Shown: positions 44,673 through 52,931, numbered from the stretch's first letter. The stretch is 64,000 nucleotides of DNA from Rhizobium sp. C4 (GCF_021026315.1 NZ_JAJNCX010000002.1:248001-312000); one strand, 5' to 3'. Translations and numbers: made by a program. Notes: a model not told the origin generated them from the sequence alone.

Positions 44673-47651
44673 TCAGAATTTCAGGCTCAACCTGCCCTTG
44701 ATCCCCTGATCCCTGACGCCGTTGCCGAACTGGCCGCTGTAGCTGACGCCAATCGTCGCGTTCTGGCTGATGGCTGCGGAAAGCCCCGCTTCGAACACCG
44801 CAACGTCGCGTGCAAGCGGTGCACCCGCGGCGCTAAATGCGGCCCCACCGGCGATGGCGTTGATGCTGGTCGGGGTGACCTGATTGAGGCTATGCCGCCA
44901 TGCCGCCATGCCGCTTGCCGTCACCGAGACGCCCTCAAGATCGAAGCGGCTTTCAGCTCGCAGACCAATGGTGGTGAATGTGGCGTCGACAGAGTTGCCT
45001 CTGCTTGTCAGAGCCGCGAAGCCACCCTTCTCGGTAAAGCCATCGGTATTCAGGTTGACATAGGCGAGACCCGCAAAGGGTTCGAATGAAACGGACCCGA
45101 GATCCATGCGATAGCCGACATCACCATAGGCCTGGGTTGTACGCGCATGATAATCGGCCGAGAGGCTGTCGGTGAAACCGGAGAAGGAGAAGGAGCGGCT
45201 CGAAGAAAGCTGATGCCACGCTTCGTTAAGGCCCAGGTTGACGGTCAGCTTGTTCCATTCGCCACCGCCGTAGACACCGAGGCTGTAGGTGTCGACGGAC
45301 ACCGAACCGCGGCCGGCACCAGCCTGTATTGCCGAATGTCCGTACCCGCCAACGACACCAAGACGGAACGTGTCGAGCACTTCGCCGTCTGCGCCGATGA
45401 AGAAGCCGCCGGCATTGCGATCAAAGCCGGAGGCATTGCCGTCGCCCTTGAAACTTCCCCACGAGCCGTAGCCCTGCGCCCAGACAGAGGGTGTCTTCGC
45501 GCCGACAGCGGAGCGCACCTGATTGGCTGTGGCCTGACGCACGAAACGGCTGTCGTCGATCAATGCGGTCTTTGCGGAGGAATAGACCTCACCCGACAGC
45601 TGATCGTAAGCTGACCGGGCTTCTCCATCGGTCTGCACCGAAAGAACGGCGGTCCGCAGGGCGTTCGACGCACCGAGGGCATCCAGTCCACCGGCGACGG
45701 CCAGCTGATTGGTTGTCAGCGCCTTGTCTGCAAAGGTGCTGGTCTGGACGCTGTTCACGTAGACGTTGTTGTCGTCATAGGCCGCTTCCAGCGTATAGAA
45801 GGCGGACACTTTCGTGTCTCCGGTCAGGATGTAGGTGCCGGTCACGCCACCGGCTGCGGTCAACACGGTGTAGTGCGCGTCCAGAGCATAAGGACCGTTG
45901 CCATATCTGGAGACGTTCAGGATGGAGCCGTTGTCGATTGTGGCCGTGCCGGTCACGTTGATGAGATCGGAAGTCGAGCTGCCCGGCAGGAGTTCGGCAA
46001 CATAGGTGGCCCCGGGCCCCTCGATCAGACTGAAGGAAGAGATGCCCGGTATCGAGGGGGGATTGAAGTTGACCGCGTAACCCTGGTTGTAGTTGCCGGC
46101 GACGGAGATGGTTCCAATGGAGTTGCCGGGCGCTATGGTTCCCGCATTCAGCAGGTTGCCCCCAATCGTCCAATTGCCACCGAGCGTGGAGGTCGCGTCA
46201 ATTTCTACATTGCCGGCCACGTTGATATGATTGGCCTGCGACCCGCCCGTGGTGACGGATCCAGAGGCCAGTCGCACATCTCCACCGATCGAAGCGCCGG
46301 TTTCGCTGAAGGCAAATGTCGCCCCGGTTCCTTCGACTGAGCCGCTGATCGAAGCCAGCCCCTGAGAGTTTATTGTTGAGCCTGCAAGACCGGTGAGATT
46401 GCGGATCCCATTCATTCGGCCCGTATAGGAGGCGTTCTGCCCGATTTCGACATCGGTATGGCCGCCACCGATCCTGTCATCAACGTCGACAATATCGCCA
46501 ACCGCGACAGCGCCGGTGCCGAGGCTGAGGTTGACCACTCCGTCAGCTGCGTCTTGGGAGCGCTGAACAAGCAAAAGTGTGCCATTGTTTTGATTGACCG
46601 TGGATCCGTCCCCGATAACGATGTCCTGCTGCTGCTCGTCTGACGTGAATTTGGCTTTGAACGTCTCCTGTGTTGTGGAGACGGAGGTGTCGGTGAGGCG
46701 CAAGGTGGCATTGTCTTGCAGATAGAACCCGGCACCGTTTGTTGCCGTCAAAGTTGACCCATTCGCCGTCAAGAGACTGCCGAAGACGACCGCGCCCAAA
46801 CTTGAGCCTGCGCCCTCTACCCGGATATCGCTGTCCTCAAGCGTTATGGTGCCTGCGGAGTTGACTGGACCGACCGAGCCGCCTGCGCGCAGGGCGACGC
46901 TGTTCACCCCAAGCGTGACTGCAGAGATGCGTTTTGCGTTGATCGTGCCATTCCCGACGGTCGTCATGATACCTGATGGGTCGTAGGGAGCCGCGGGATT
47001 CGGGTCTCCGCTTACGGATATCTTTCCGCCATCAAAGTTGACGGTGCCACCGTTGTAGGCCCAGACCGCGTCGCCAACATGCCCGATCGTAGTAATGTCA
47101 ACGTTCGTGGCGTTCAGGGTTGAGTTAGGCCCGGAGGCATAAACGCCGTAGGCCATGAAGCCTTCTGTCCGGACTGTGCTGTTCTTGATGTCAATTTGCG
47201 AGCCACTGGTCGCGTAAGCGCCGTATGCGCGCTGCCCAAGGGTCACGATCGTCACATCGCTGGCGTCGATGAACGAGGTGGCGTCGGCGGCCAACAGCGC
47301 ATAGGAGCGCGTGCCGTCGCCGTTCTGGATAAATTGGCCAGTTGTGTTGTTGCTGGAGATCGACCCGCCGCTCAACTTGATGATGCCGCCAGATGCTGCA
47401 GACGCTCCGACTGATCTCATTCCTGTGGTTGTAATCGTCGCATTCGTCAGGTTCGCTCGACCCAGATTGCTCGCGGAGACAGCCGGGATGTTGTCCTTGG
47501 ATTGAGAGATGACGGCATCGCTTTGCGAGATGACAGTCGCGTTCGCGTCCAACACAGCTGCGTCGGCGAACGCTGAACTCGCGGAACACGAGAGCGCTAA
47601 GACGCTCGCGCATGCAGATGTAAGCAAATGATTTTTAAGGCTATTTTTCAT
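44673..47651 (-). CDS. autotransporter outer-membrane beta-barrel protein (type Va), second paralogue
   Basis: The protein has 992 residues with GGAG before the ATG at 47651. The signal peptide is about 29 residues (LLTSACASVLALSCSASSAF then AD). The passenger, to about residue 690, is pertactin-like, rich in short Val/Ile-Thr/Asn beta-helix turns, with few PATR repeats. The linker QTDGEARSAYDQLSGEVYSS and RQATANQVRSA lead to a barrel ending in LSLKF. The barrel is plainly related to that of the 1105-residue protein but the passengers differ, suggesting two surface ligands. It lies 83 bp after the Fis-type regulator gene on the same strand. Confidence 0.93.
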   Translation of the reverse strand: MKNSLKNHLLTSACASVLALSCSASSAFADAAVLDANATVISQSDAVISQSKDNIPAVSASNLGRANLTNATITTTGMRSVGASAASGGIIKLSGGSISSNNTTGQFIQNGDGTRSYALLAADATSFIDASDVTIVTLGQRAYGAYATSGSQIDIKNSTVRTEGFMAYGVYASGPNSTLNATNVDITTIGHVGDAVWAYNGGTVNFDGGKISVSGDPNPAAPYDPSGIMTTVGNGTINAKRISAVTLGVNSVALRAGGSVGPVNSAGTITLEDSDIRVEGAGSSLGAVVFGSLLTANGSTLTATNGAGFYLQDNATLRLTDTSVSTTQETFKAKFTSDEQQQDIVIGDGSTVNQNNGTLLLVQRSQDAADGVVNLSLGTGAVAVGDIVDVDDRIGGGHTDVEIGQNASYTGRMNGIRNLTGLAGSTINSQGLASISGSVEGTGATFAFSETGASIGGDVRLASGSVTTGGSQANHINVAGNVEIDATSTLGGNWTIGGNLLNAGTIAPGNSIGTISVAGNYNQGYAVNFNPPSIPGISSFSLIEGPGATYVAELLPGSSTSDLINVTGTATIDNGSILNVSRYGNGPYALDAHYTVLTAAGGVTGTYILTGDTKVSAFYTLEAAYDDNNVYVNSVQTSTFADKALTTNQLAVAGGLDALGASNALRTAVLSVQTDGEARSAYDQLSGEVYSSAKTALIDDSRFVRQATANQVRSAVGAKTPSVWAQGYGSWGSFKGDGNASGFDRNAGGFFIGADGEVLDTFRLGVVGGYGHSAIQAGAGRGSVSVDTYSLGVYGGGEWNKLTVNLGLNEAWHQLSSSRSFSFSGFTDSLSADYHARTTQAYGDVGYRMDLGSVSFEPFAGLAYVNLNTDGFTEKGGFAALTSRGNSVDATFTTIGLRAESRFDLEGVSVTASGMAAWRHSLNQVTPTSINAIAGGAAFSAAGAPLARDVAVFEAGLSAAISQNATIGVSYSGQFGNGVRDQGIKGRLSLKF

Positions 47652-47734
47652 TCATGATCTCCATTCGGCCGCTGGCCAGTGACAAAACTCCGCGCGCCCG
47701 ATGGCGGCGAACTCAAACTCAGTTCTCGATGTCG

Positions 47735-48490
47735 TTAGTCCTCCCGGTTCAGTCGGCTGACTGCGGTCGGAAACGCCGCGCCCGAGGGGAAGGGGATTTT
47801 CTGCTGGCGATCGGTTGAGGCCCGGCATTTCTCGGGTTCGCGAATTTCCGCAGCTGCTGATCCAGGGTTCGCTGCCGTCGGAGATGGAAAATGCGACCAG
47901 TAGGAGCGAAGTTTGGTGCGCAGCGTCCTCAGCGAGATGCCAAGCTGGCGCGCGGCAAAGGTTCGATTGCCATGGCAATGTCGAAGCGTTGCAAGGATCA
48001 GCCCGCGCTCAATTTCCGCGATGCTATGCCCTACACATCTGCTGACGATCGACAGGTGAAAACTGGGCTCAGCGGCATCTCGGGTCTTCGCCAGATAGGA
48101 GAGCACTGCCCCCATGATCCGGTCGGTGTCCGCTGAAATCAGCGTGCTGCTGCTCTCGCCGGACTCGTCGACGAACACGAACGCGCCGGTGCCATGATCA
48201 AGATAGAGCAAGGCCGAGGGCGCGAAGACGATTGTCGGATCGCCATCGTCCTCAAGGACAAACGGCAACGGCGCGATGGGGATGTCCGCATCGCCAAAGA
48301 CCAGCTGCAGTTCGGAGGCGAATCCACGCAGGCGCTCCCTTTGAAGGGACACCTGATCCGCTGGCGTGTCGCCGCGCTTGCCGAATACAGGCTGGTCAGC
48401 TGGCCGGGCCACCGGCGGCGCATCGCCCCTGCGCCCGAAGACGTTCTGACGCGCACGGTCGGAGCCAAAGTGAAGATGATCCCCACGCAT
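47735..48490 (-). CDS. regulator with C-terminal Fis-type helix-turn-helix
   Basis: The protein has 251 residues from the ATG at 48490, with GGGAGGA before it; a much longer upstream frame is discarded because it crosses two overlapping genes. The C-terminal half has IAEIERGLILATLRHCHGNR followed by TFAARQLGISLRTLRTKLRSY, the Fis/NtrC-type DNA-binding domain. The N-terminal part is unfamiliar (FASELQLVFGDADIPIAPLP, LYLDHGTGAFVFVDESGESS); no AAA+ domain. The ATG shares one base with the stop of the 49-residue gene. It precedes the autotransporter genes on the same strand and probably controls them. Confidence 0.8.
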   Translation of the reverse strand: MRGDHLHFGSDRARQNVFGRRGDAPPVARPADQPVFGKRGDTPADQVSLQRERLRGFASELQLVFGDADIPIAPLPFVLEDDGDPTIVFAPSALLYLDHGTGAFVFVDESGESSSTLISADTDRIMGAVLSYLAKTRDAAEPSFHLSIVSRCVGHSIAEIERGLILATLRHCHGNRTFAARQLGISLRTLRTKLRSYWSHFPSPTAANPGSAAAEIREPEKCRASTDRQQKIPFPSGAAFPTAVSRLNRED

Positions 48491-48639
48491 CAGCGGTCCT
48501 CCCGCGCCATATGGGCGGCGAGCAGCAGGGACGTGATGTTGGGCCCATGATGCCGGTCCCGGACCCCAAGGATCTCGGGATTTTTCCGTGGGATGTGCTG
48601 TTTCCGACAAGGCTCGAAGGGGCGTGGTGCGTGGCTCAT
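48490..48639 (-). CDS. 49-residue protein of unknown function
   Basis: It begins MSHAPRPFEPCRKQHIPRKN, is basic, contains one Cys and several His, and has no membrane segment or known motif. It is supported chiefly by its position: its ATG overlaps the upstream stop by four bases (ATGA), and its TGA shares a base with the start of the regulator gene. It fills exactly the gap between two genes of the coupled chain. It may be a real small protein or only a translational bridge. Confidence 0.5.
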   Translation of the reverse strand: MSHAPRPFEPCRKQHIPRKNPEILGVRDRHHGPNITSLLLAAHMAREDR

Positions 48640-49097
48640 GGGTTGGCACCCCCGAAAAGGGCTTCGATGGCAGCCGAGTAGGTTGACCACCATTGGCGGA
48701 TAGCGCTGCCATGCCGCGATGCGATGGAAGCCACAGCAGCGTGATCGTCCCGCCGAACCGGGCCGAGCTTGCTGTCATCAATGAAGAAGATCAGGTCGTC
48801 CGTTGCCGCAATGAGCGCGGCCTCGAACGTGTTCATCAGGCAGCCGATCGCGTCCGCGGAGAGGCCGTATCGGGGATCCTCCATCAGTGCGCGGGCATTC
48901 TTGGCGCATGCATGAAGATGTTGCAGGGCGTGATCGGGACGTTCGCTGAGCGGCGTGAGGGACGCGAGCCGATCGAGCAACTGTTCGAAGGAGTGCTGTT
49001 CGCTGGAGGTGGCAAGGCTCGCAAGCGTGCGGCCGGAGCGCAACAATACCCCGTCCTGGATCAATCCCCAGCTGTGCCAGGCAGCATTGTGGTCCAT
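48636..49097 (-). CDS. unknown protein (153 residues) of the EAL operon
   Basis: It starts MDHNAAWHSWGLIQDGVLLR at the ATG at 49097, which shares one base with the EAL gene stop; GGAGG lies eight bases before it. The sequence is mostly helical by composition (LLDRLASLTPLSERPDHALQ, NTFEAALIAATDDLIFFIDD), soluble, with no signal peptide. No family recognised. Translational coupling to the EAL gene suggests a partner or adaptor. Confidence 0.65.
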   Translation of the reverse strand: MDHNAAWHSWGLIQDGVLLRSGRTLASLATSSEQHSFEQLLDRLASLTPLSERPDHALQHLHACAKNARALMEDPRYGLSADAIGCLMNTFEAALIAATDDLIFFIDDSKLGPVRRDDHAAVASIASRHGSAIRQWWSTYSAAIEALFGGANP

Positions 49098-50230
49098 CAA
49101 TGCGGCCTCCCCGGATTCGAGATGACAATCCAGTCGAGAACGTGATGGGGAAGCTGCGGACGCTGGAAGTAAAAGCCCTGGAACCACTTGGCGCCGGTCT
49201 CGACGGCAAGTCGCAAATCCTCGGCGCTTTCAATCCCCTCGATGACGACCGTCGAACCGAGATTGCCGACAAGGTTGACAAGATGGTGAAGCAGATATCG
49301 ACCGTCTGGCCCGGCGATGCGCTGGCGAACGTAGGACCCGTCAATCTTGACAATGTCGACGCGCGCGTTGCGCGCGAATGTTGGCGAGCTGTGCCCTGCG
49401 CCGAAGTCATCAAGTGCAACACGTGCGCCGGTCTGGCGAACGGCCGAGACAAATGCGACTGCCTCGTTGACATCAGGCAGTGCTGCGGTCTCGGTGATCT
49501 CGATCACCAGGCGCCCCGCGATATCAGGACGCTTTGAGAGCTCTTCGAACGTTGATTTCCACCAGAAGTCACGAACGGCAGACTGACCGGATATATTGCA
49601 ACCGAGGACGACGTCCGGCCGCAGTCGGAGCTGGCGGATGACTTCACGCACGACATGACGATCGAACGCGCGCACGAGACCGAGGCGCTCCAGCGCTCCG
49701 AGATAGGTGCCCGGTACAATGACGGCCCCATCATCGCTCACAAGACGAGCGAGGCATTCAAAGTACAGGGGCTCGGCCTTTTCACCCGCAGCCACGACGG
49801 GCTGCTCTGCGAAATGAATCATCCCCGCATCGATCGCGCCGTAGGCGAGTGCTGCCGCACACATATCGAGACGATATTGCGAAGCTTCCACCCTGGCCGA
49901 ACCGTCTGCCTGGATTGGGTGGCCAAAGTCGGCGCTGAGGCCCATGACGATGCGGTGAGGTCCGATGGCCACGGGGCGCCGCGCGGCAACCGTCACGGCG
50001 GCTTCGATGAATTCAATGACGGATGGTGCCGCCAGTCTCTCGTTGCCGCGGAATTCGAGGGCGACGCCCCAGGACTTTTCAGACACATGCCATGTGTCGG
50101 CGCCAAGGGTCGACGAAAGCCGCTGCCAGGTTTCGTAGAGGACACGCGCGGCAACGCCTTCCGAATACGCCGCGGCGATCTGCGGGAGATTGTCGATGGT
50201 CACGCTGAAGGTGGACGACGGCTTCTTCAT
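49097..50230 (-). CDS. EAL domain protein, probable c-di-GMP phosphodiesterase
   Basis: The protein has 377 residues. Residues from about 150 form an EAL domain whose catalytic set can be traced: Glu158 (ECL replaces EAL), Asn212 (GCNISGQS), Glu244 (VIEITETA), Asp274-Asp275 (ALDDFGAGHSS), Lys295 (VKIDGSYV), Glu331 (IEGIES) and Gln351 (FQGFYF). All metal and general-base residues are kept, so activity is plausible. The N-terminal 140 residues look like a degenerate GGDEF or sensor domain without the GGDEF motif. No membrane helices. It is third of six overlapping genes that lead to the Fis-type regulator and autotransporters. Confidence 0.92.
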   Translation of the reverse strand: MKKPSSTFSVTIDNLPQIAAAYSEGVAARVLYETWQRLSSTLGADTWHVSEKSWGVALEFRGNERLAAPSVIEFIEAAVTVAARRPVAIGPHRIVMGLSADFGHPIQADGSARVEASQYRLDMCAAALAYGAIDAGMIHFAEQPVVAAGEKAEPLYFECLARLVSDDGAVIVPGTYLGALERLGLVRAFDRHVVREVIRQLRLRPDVVLGCNISGQSAVRDFWWKSTFEELSKRPDIAGRLVIEITETAALPDVNEAVAFVSAVRQTGARVALDDFGAGHSSPTFARNARVDIVKIDGSYVRQRIAGPDGRYLLHHLVNLVGNLGSTVVIEGIESAEDLRLAVETGAKWFQGFYFQRPQLPHHVLDWIVISNPGRPH

Positions 50231-50544
50231 CGCGTCGCCCCGTGCTCATCGGTCGGGATCAGGACGAGCGGAACATCCGGGCGCTTTTGCCAGGGAGCAT
50301 GACCCTTCGATGCCGATCGGGTCGCAAGGCTCTGCCGAAGGGGCACCTTCGCACGCATCCGAGCTGAGTGTGGAGCCGGAGCCGAGGCGGGGGCAGAGCC
50401 AGTCAACAGCGAAGGAAACCGGACAAGTGCCGATTTGGCACGGCCCAGGCAAACCGGGCTGCCCGTTCCGCCAACGACCACGCCACTGATCGATCCGACG
50501 GGATGCCAACGATAGGTGGAAAGGCTGGGAGGCAAGGCTTTCAT
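50227..50544 (-). CDS. unknown protein (105 residues) of the EAL operon
   Basis: It starts MKALPPSLSTYRWHPVGSIS. The middle is rich in Ala/Pro/Ser (TGSAPASAPAPHSARMRAKV) and the C-terminus reads DVPLVLIPTDEHGATR. No known family. Both ends overlap neighbours by four bases (ATGA): the small membrane protein before it and the EAL gene after it, which argues that the frame is translated. Basic and low-complexity, so a weakly conserved protein. Confidence 0.5.
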   Translation of the reverse strand: MKALPPSLSTYRWHPVGSISGVVVGGTGSPVCLGRAKSALVRFPSLLTGSAPASAPAPHSARMRAKVPLRQSLATRSASKGHAPWQKRPDVPLVLIPTDEHGATR

Positions 50545-50729
50545 CGTGAAAGCCCCCGCGCCATCCAGCCCAGAATCGCGCCGGCAGAGACGGAAACAAA
50601 TGCGATGCCGGCAAGGCTGAAGGCGCCGGACAGGAAGAAGCCGGCAATGGCGCCAGACACCGCTGCAGCACACGCGCCGAGGATATTCGGTGACGAATTG
50701 CGCCCGGAAGCCGATTCCAGGGGCTCCAT
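50541..50729 (-). CDS. small membrane protein (62 residues), first gene of the EAL operon
   Basis: It starts MEPLESASGRNSSPN, then two tightly packed membrane helices (ILGACAAAVSGAIAGFFLSG and AFSLAGIAFVSVSAGAILGW). The ATG at 50729 is preferred because a promoter-like element lies at 50806-50837; if transcription starts further upstream an ATG at 50810 would give 89 residues. The stop overlaps the next start by four bases. Function unknown. Confidence 0.6.
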   Translation of the reverse strand: MEPLESASGRNSSPNILGACAAAVSGAIAGFFLSGAFSLAGIAFVSVSAGAILGWMARGLSR

Positions 50730-50805
50730 CGCACAATAGACGCGGACAGTGTCGGTTTCCGTACCAAAAGTACGGTAACCCTTTGTTATCCCTGCCTCAT
50801 TCCCC

Positions 50806-50837
50806 TGCATAAAAGGGTCCCTTGAGGTAGACAACAC
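50806..50837 (-). promoter_or_regulatory. putative sigma-70-type promoter of the EAL operon
   Basis: On the minus strand TTGTCT (-35, 50837-50832) and TATGCA (-10, 50811-50806) are spaced by 17 bases. The spacer contains the palindrome AAGGGACCCTT. Transcription would start near 50799, before the ATG at 50729. Confidence 0.4.
50813..50823. promoter_or_regulatory. palindrome 1, candidate operator
   Basis: AAGGG-T-CCCTT, perfect 5-bp arms around one base, within the spacer of the putative promoter. Confidence 0.45.
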
Positions 50838-50913
50838 TCAAGGCCCGATCTTAGGGGTCGAAGGCGGAGAATACTGATGTTTTCGACACTATTAAGGCAT
50901 CGAATCGGAACTG

Positions 50914-50932
50914 AAAAAAGGGACCCTTTTTT
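50914..50932. promoter_or_regulatory. palindrome 2, candidate operator
   Basis: AAAAAAGGG-A-CCCTTTTTT, perfect 9-bp arms around one base, with the same GGGWCCC core as palindrome 1 and its centre 105 bp away, about ten helical turns. On the minus strand it directly follows TTGACA. It could also be read as a weak bidirectional terminator. Confidence 0.5.
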
Positions 50933-51039
50933 GTCAACATTTAGCTCTTAACTGAGCGAAAGATTGTCCAACGGATGGCGTGAATGCAGCTGAGATAGAA
51001 TGGGGTTAACGCCATACGAGTGGAGAAAGAAGGCCAGAA

Positions 51040-51615
51040 ATGCGATTAGGATATGCGCGTGTCTCCACAGAAGATCAAAAGCTTGATCTTCAGATGCAAG
51101 CGCTGGAGAGGGCGGGATGTGTAAGGATATTCACGGATCATGGGGCTTCAGGTGCTGGATTTGTTCGTCCGGGTCTCGACGAAGCTTTGTCGACACTCAG
51201 TCCGGGTGATACGCTCGTCGTGTGGCGTCTGGATAGGCTTGGACGTTCACTGATAAGACTTGTTCAACTTATGGATGAACTTGGGGATCGAGGTGTTGAT
51301 TTCCATTCACTCACGGAGAACATCGATACCAGCTCATCAGGCGGGCGGCTTGTTTTCCACATGATAGCGGCCCTGTCGGAATTCGAGCGAACCATCATCA
51401 GCGAACGAACAAGGGCGGGGATGGCCGCAGCAAAGCAAAATGGCCGAACACTTGGGCGGCCACGACTTCTTTCCAAAGATAAACTGGAAGAGGCTATGGT
51501 CGCATTTCGGGTGCGTGGCGAACCAATCGTCGACTTGGCCAAACGATATGACCTTACTCCGAGGACCTTGCAGCGAATGATCTGTCGTGCGGAAGCCGCT
51601 AATCCGATGCACTAA
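51040..51615 (+). CDS. serine recombinase (resolvase/DNA-invertase family)
   Basis: The protein has 191 residues, the size of Hin/Pin-type enzymes, with GGAGAAAGAAGG before the ATG. The N-terminal catalytic domain has Ser9 in GYARVSTEDQ, the arginine motif VVWRLDRLGRS and the helix region SEFERTIISERTRAGMAAAK. A C-terminal Hin-like helix-turn-helix follows (DLAKRYDLTPRTLQRMICRA). All catalytic residues are present. It is paralogous to the enzyme at 52340. Base composition is poorer in G+C than in neighbouring operons, a sign of transfer. The target site is unknown. Confidence 0.93.
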   Translation: MRLGYARVSTEDQKLDLQMQALERAGCVRIFTDHGASGAGFVRPGLDEALSTLSPGDTLVVWRLDRLGRSLIRLVQLMDELGDRGVDFHSLTENIDTSSSGGRLVFHMIAALSEFERTIISERTRAGMAAAKQNGRTLGRPRLLSKDKLEEAMVAFRVRGEPIVDLAKRYDLTPRTLQRMICRAEAANPMH

Positions 51616-52339
51616 TCCCATCCACTGTTGAGAAGGTCTAGCGGGACATCCCAGGGGGCGGGAGGTGCAAGGAGGGGGAGAGGGATTCCCGGATCTCGTC
51701 GCAGCAGATCGCGACTGGACGCAACTGCTCGGGTTGCTTGGAGCATCCGTTTGATGCTGAAACTATGCCCACGGCCCAGACGTCGCAGGCCGTTGGTTTT
51801 TAGAATTTTCTTGGCGGAACGACCCCGCCTGTTTCTGTGGGTTTTGACCTCCGCGCGCAGAACGTCTGCGCCATATCCCAACTCTGCAACAGGCGGCCTC
51901 GATTGTTGAGCGCTTTGCAAGCAGCTCCGGAGCGGCATTGTAATTCGATGCGCTCGCTCCAAGTGACGACGGTTCCAATGGGCCGTTGCGACAGTCAAAT
52001 TGGCGGGGGTATTCGTCGCAGGTCTGCACTGTGTTCGACCAAGGCCTGCAATGAGGTCCATCCTTGGCGTGCGAACACCGACTGATAGTCCCACGACGAT
52101 CCGCAGTTGAATATCCGCCAGATCGCTGTGAATCAAGACCGTCCCCCGAGAAGGAGGTCTTGAAACACGTCTCTGTCGCTTTGTGTAAGCAACTCGTCCC
52201 CAAGATCTTGTACTAGCGCATAGGTGGCAATTGGAATTATACGAAAGATGGGGGTGTTTGTAACTATATAACAGGAGTTGGGTGGATGGGAGGCATTGGA
52301 TCGTCGGCTCACCCGGCACCGATGTGTAAGGAATCGATA
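51616..52339. other. 724-bp interval between the two recombinase genes, no intact gene
   Basis: Open frames occur on both strands (for example 51612-52367 minus) but without ribosome-binding sites or complete family features. Composition is lower in G+C than the flanks. Parts of the minus strand around 52040-52160 faintly recall an IS3-type transposase; the rest is unrecognised. Confidence 0.5.
52040..52165 (-). pseudogene. possible remnant of an IS3-type transposase (OrfB)
   Basis: On the minus strand one frame reads PPSRGTVLIHSD, like the HSD block around a catalytic Asp of IS3-family transposases. A shifted frame then continues WDYQSVFARQGW, like the following Y-D-W-Q-S-F segment. The frameshift and stops would make it a dead fragment. 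The match is short and from memory, so the call is tentative. Confidence 0.25.
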
Positions 52340-52900
52340 ATGAAATTCGGTTACGCACGCGTTTCAACTGAAGAACAGAACCTGGACCTTCAGCTCGCTG
52401 CGCTCAATCATGCAGAATGCTCAAGAATTTTCACTGACCATGGACTTTCTGGCAAAAATTTCGAGCGACCTGGCCTTATGGAGGCTCTGGAGACGGTCAA
52501 GAATGGTGACAAGCTTGTCGTATGGCGCCTTGATCGCCTTGGTCGCTCGCTTCCCCACCTGATCGCATTTGTTGATGCGCTGGCCCGGAGGAATGCGGAG
52601 TTTCAGTCGCTTACCGAAAATATCGACACGAGTTCATCAGGTGGCCGGCTCATCTTCCATATCATGGGAGCATTGGCCGAATTTGAGCGTTCGTTGATCA
52701 GCGAACGCACAAGAGCTGGGATGGAGGCGGCACGGCGGCGCGGTAGCCAAATTGGAAGAAGATCGGCGTTAACTCCGACCCAGATCCACCAGGTCATCCA
52801 CGCCGTTCACGAAGGGACAGAGGTCCAATACCTGGCAAACCAATACGGTGTGTCTCCCCGAACGATCCGCAATTATCTCAAGTTGAATTCGTTCAGTTGA
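52340..52900 (+). CDS. serine recombinase (resolvase/DNA-invertase family), second paralogue
   Basis: The protein has 186 residues from the ATG at 52340 (AAGGA upstream); an in-frame ATG earlier adds only a few residues. Catalytic Ser9 (GYARVSTEEQ), VVWRLDRLGRS and EFERSLISERTRAG are intact, and a C-terminal helix-turn-helix lies at YLANQYGVSPRTIRNYLKLN. It shares SLTENIDTSSSGGRL and most catalytic blocks with the enzyme at 51040, so the two probably arose from a common source. A typical intrinsic terminator follows at 52980-53003. Confidence 0.93.
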   Translation: MKFGYARVSTEEQNLDLQLAALNHAECSRIFTDHGLSGKNFERPGLMEALETVKNGDKLVVWRLDRLGRSLPHLIAFVDALARRNAEFQSLTENIDTSSSGGRLIFHIMGALAEFERSLISERTRAGMEAARRRGSQIGRRSALTPTQIHQVIHAVHEGTEVQYLANQYGVSPRTIRNYLKLNSFS

Positions 52901-52931
52901 GCCGTGACCGTGTCTTGATCGTATGAATGCT

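Noticed and set aside
50541-50837. Longer version of the first EAL-operon gene starting at TTG 50837 or ATG 50810
   Set aside because: The added residues would be encoded across a promoter-like element and palindromes; the hydrophobic protein begins more naturally at 50729. The ATG at 50810 is kept as an alternative.
50914-50932. Reading the AAAAAAGGG/CCCTTTTTT palindrome as an ordinary intrinsic terminator
   Set aside because: It stands between divergent genes, not after one, has only a one-base centre, and shares its core with a second palindrome 105 bp away. An operator is more likely, though not proven.
51612-52367. 251-codon open frame on the minus strand between the recombinase genes
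   Set aside because: No ribosome-binding site, amino-acid composition unlike the neighbours, and overlap with the 5' end of the second recombinase gene. Only a short faintly transposase-like stretch, treated as a pseudogene.
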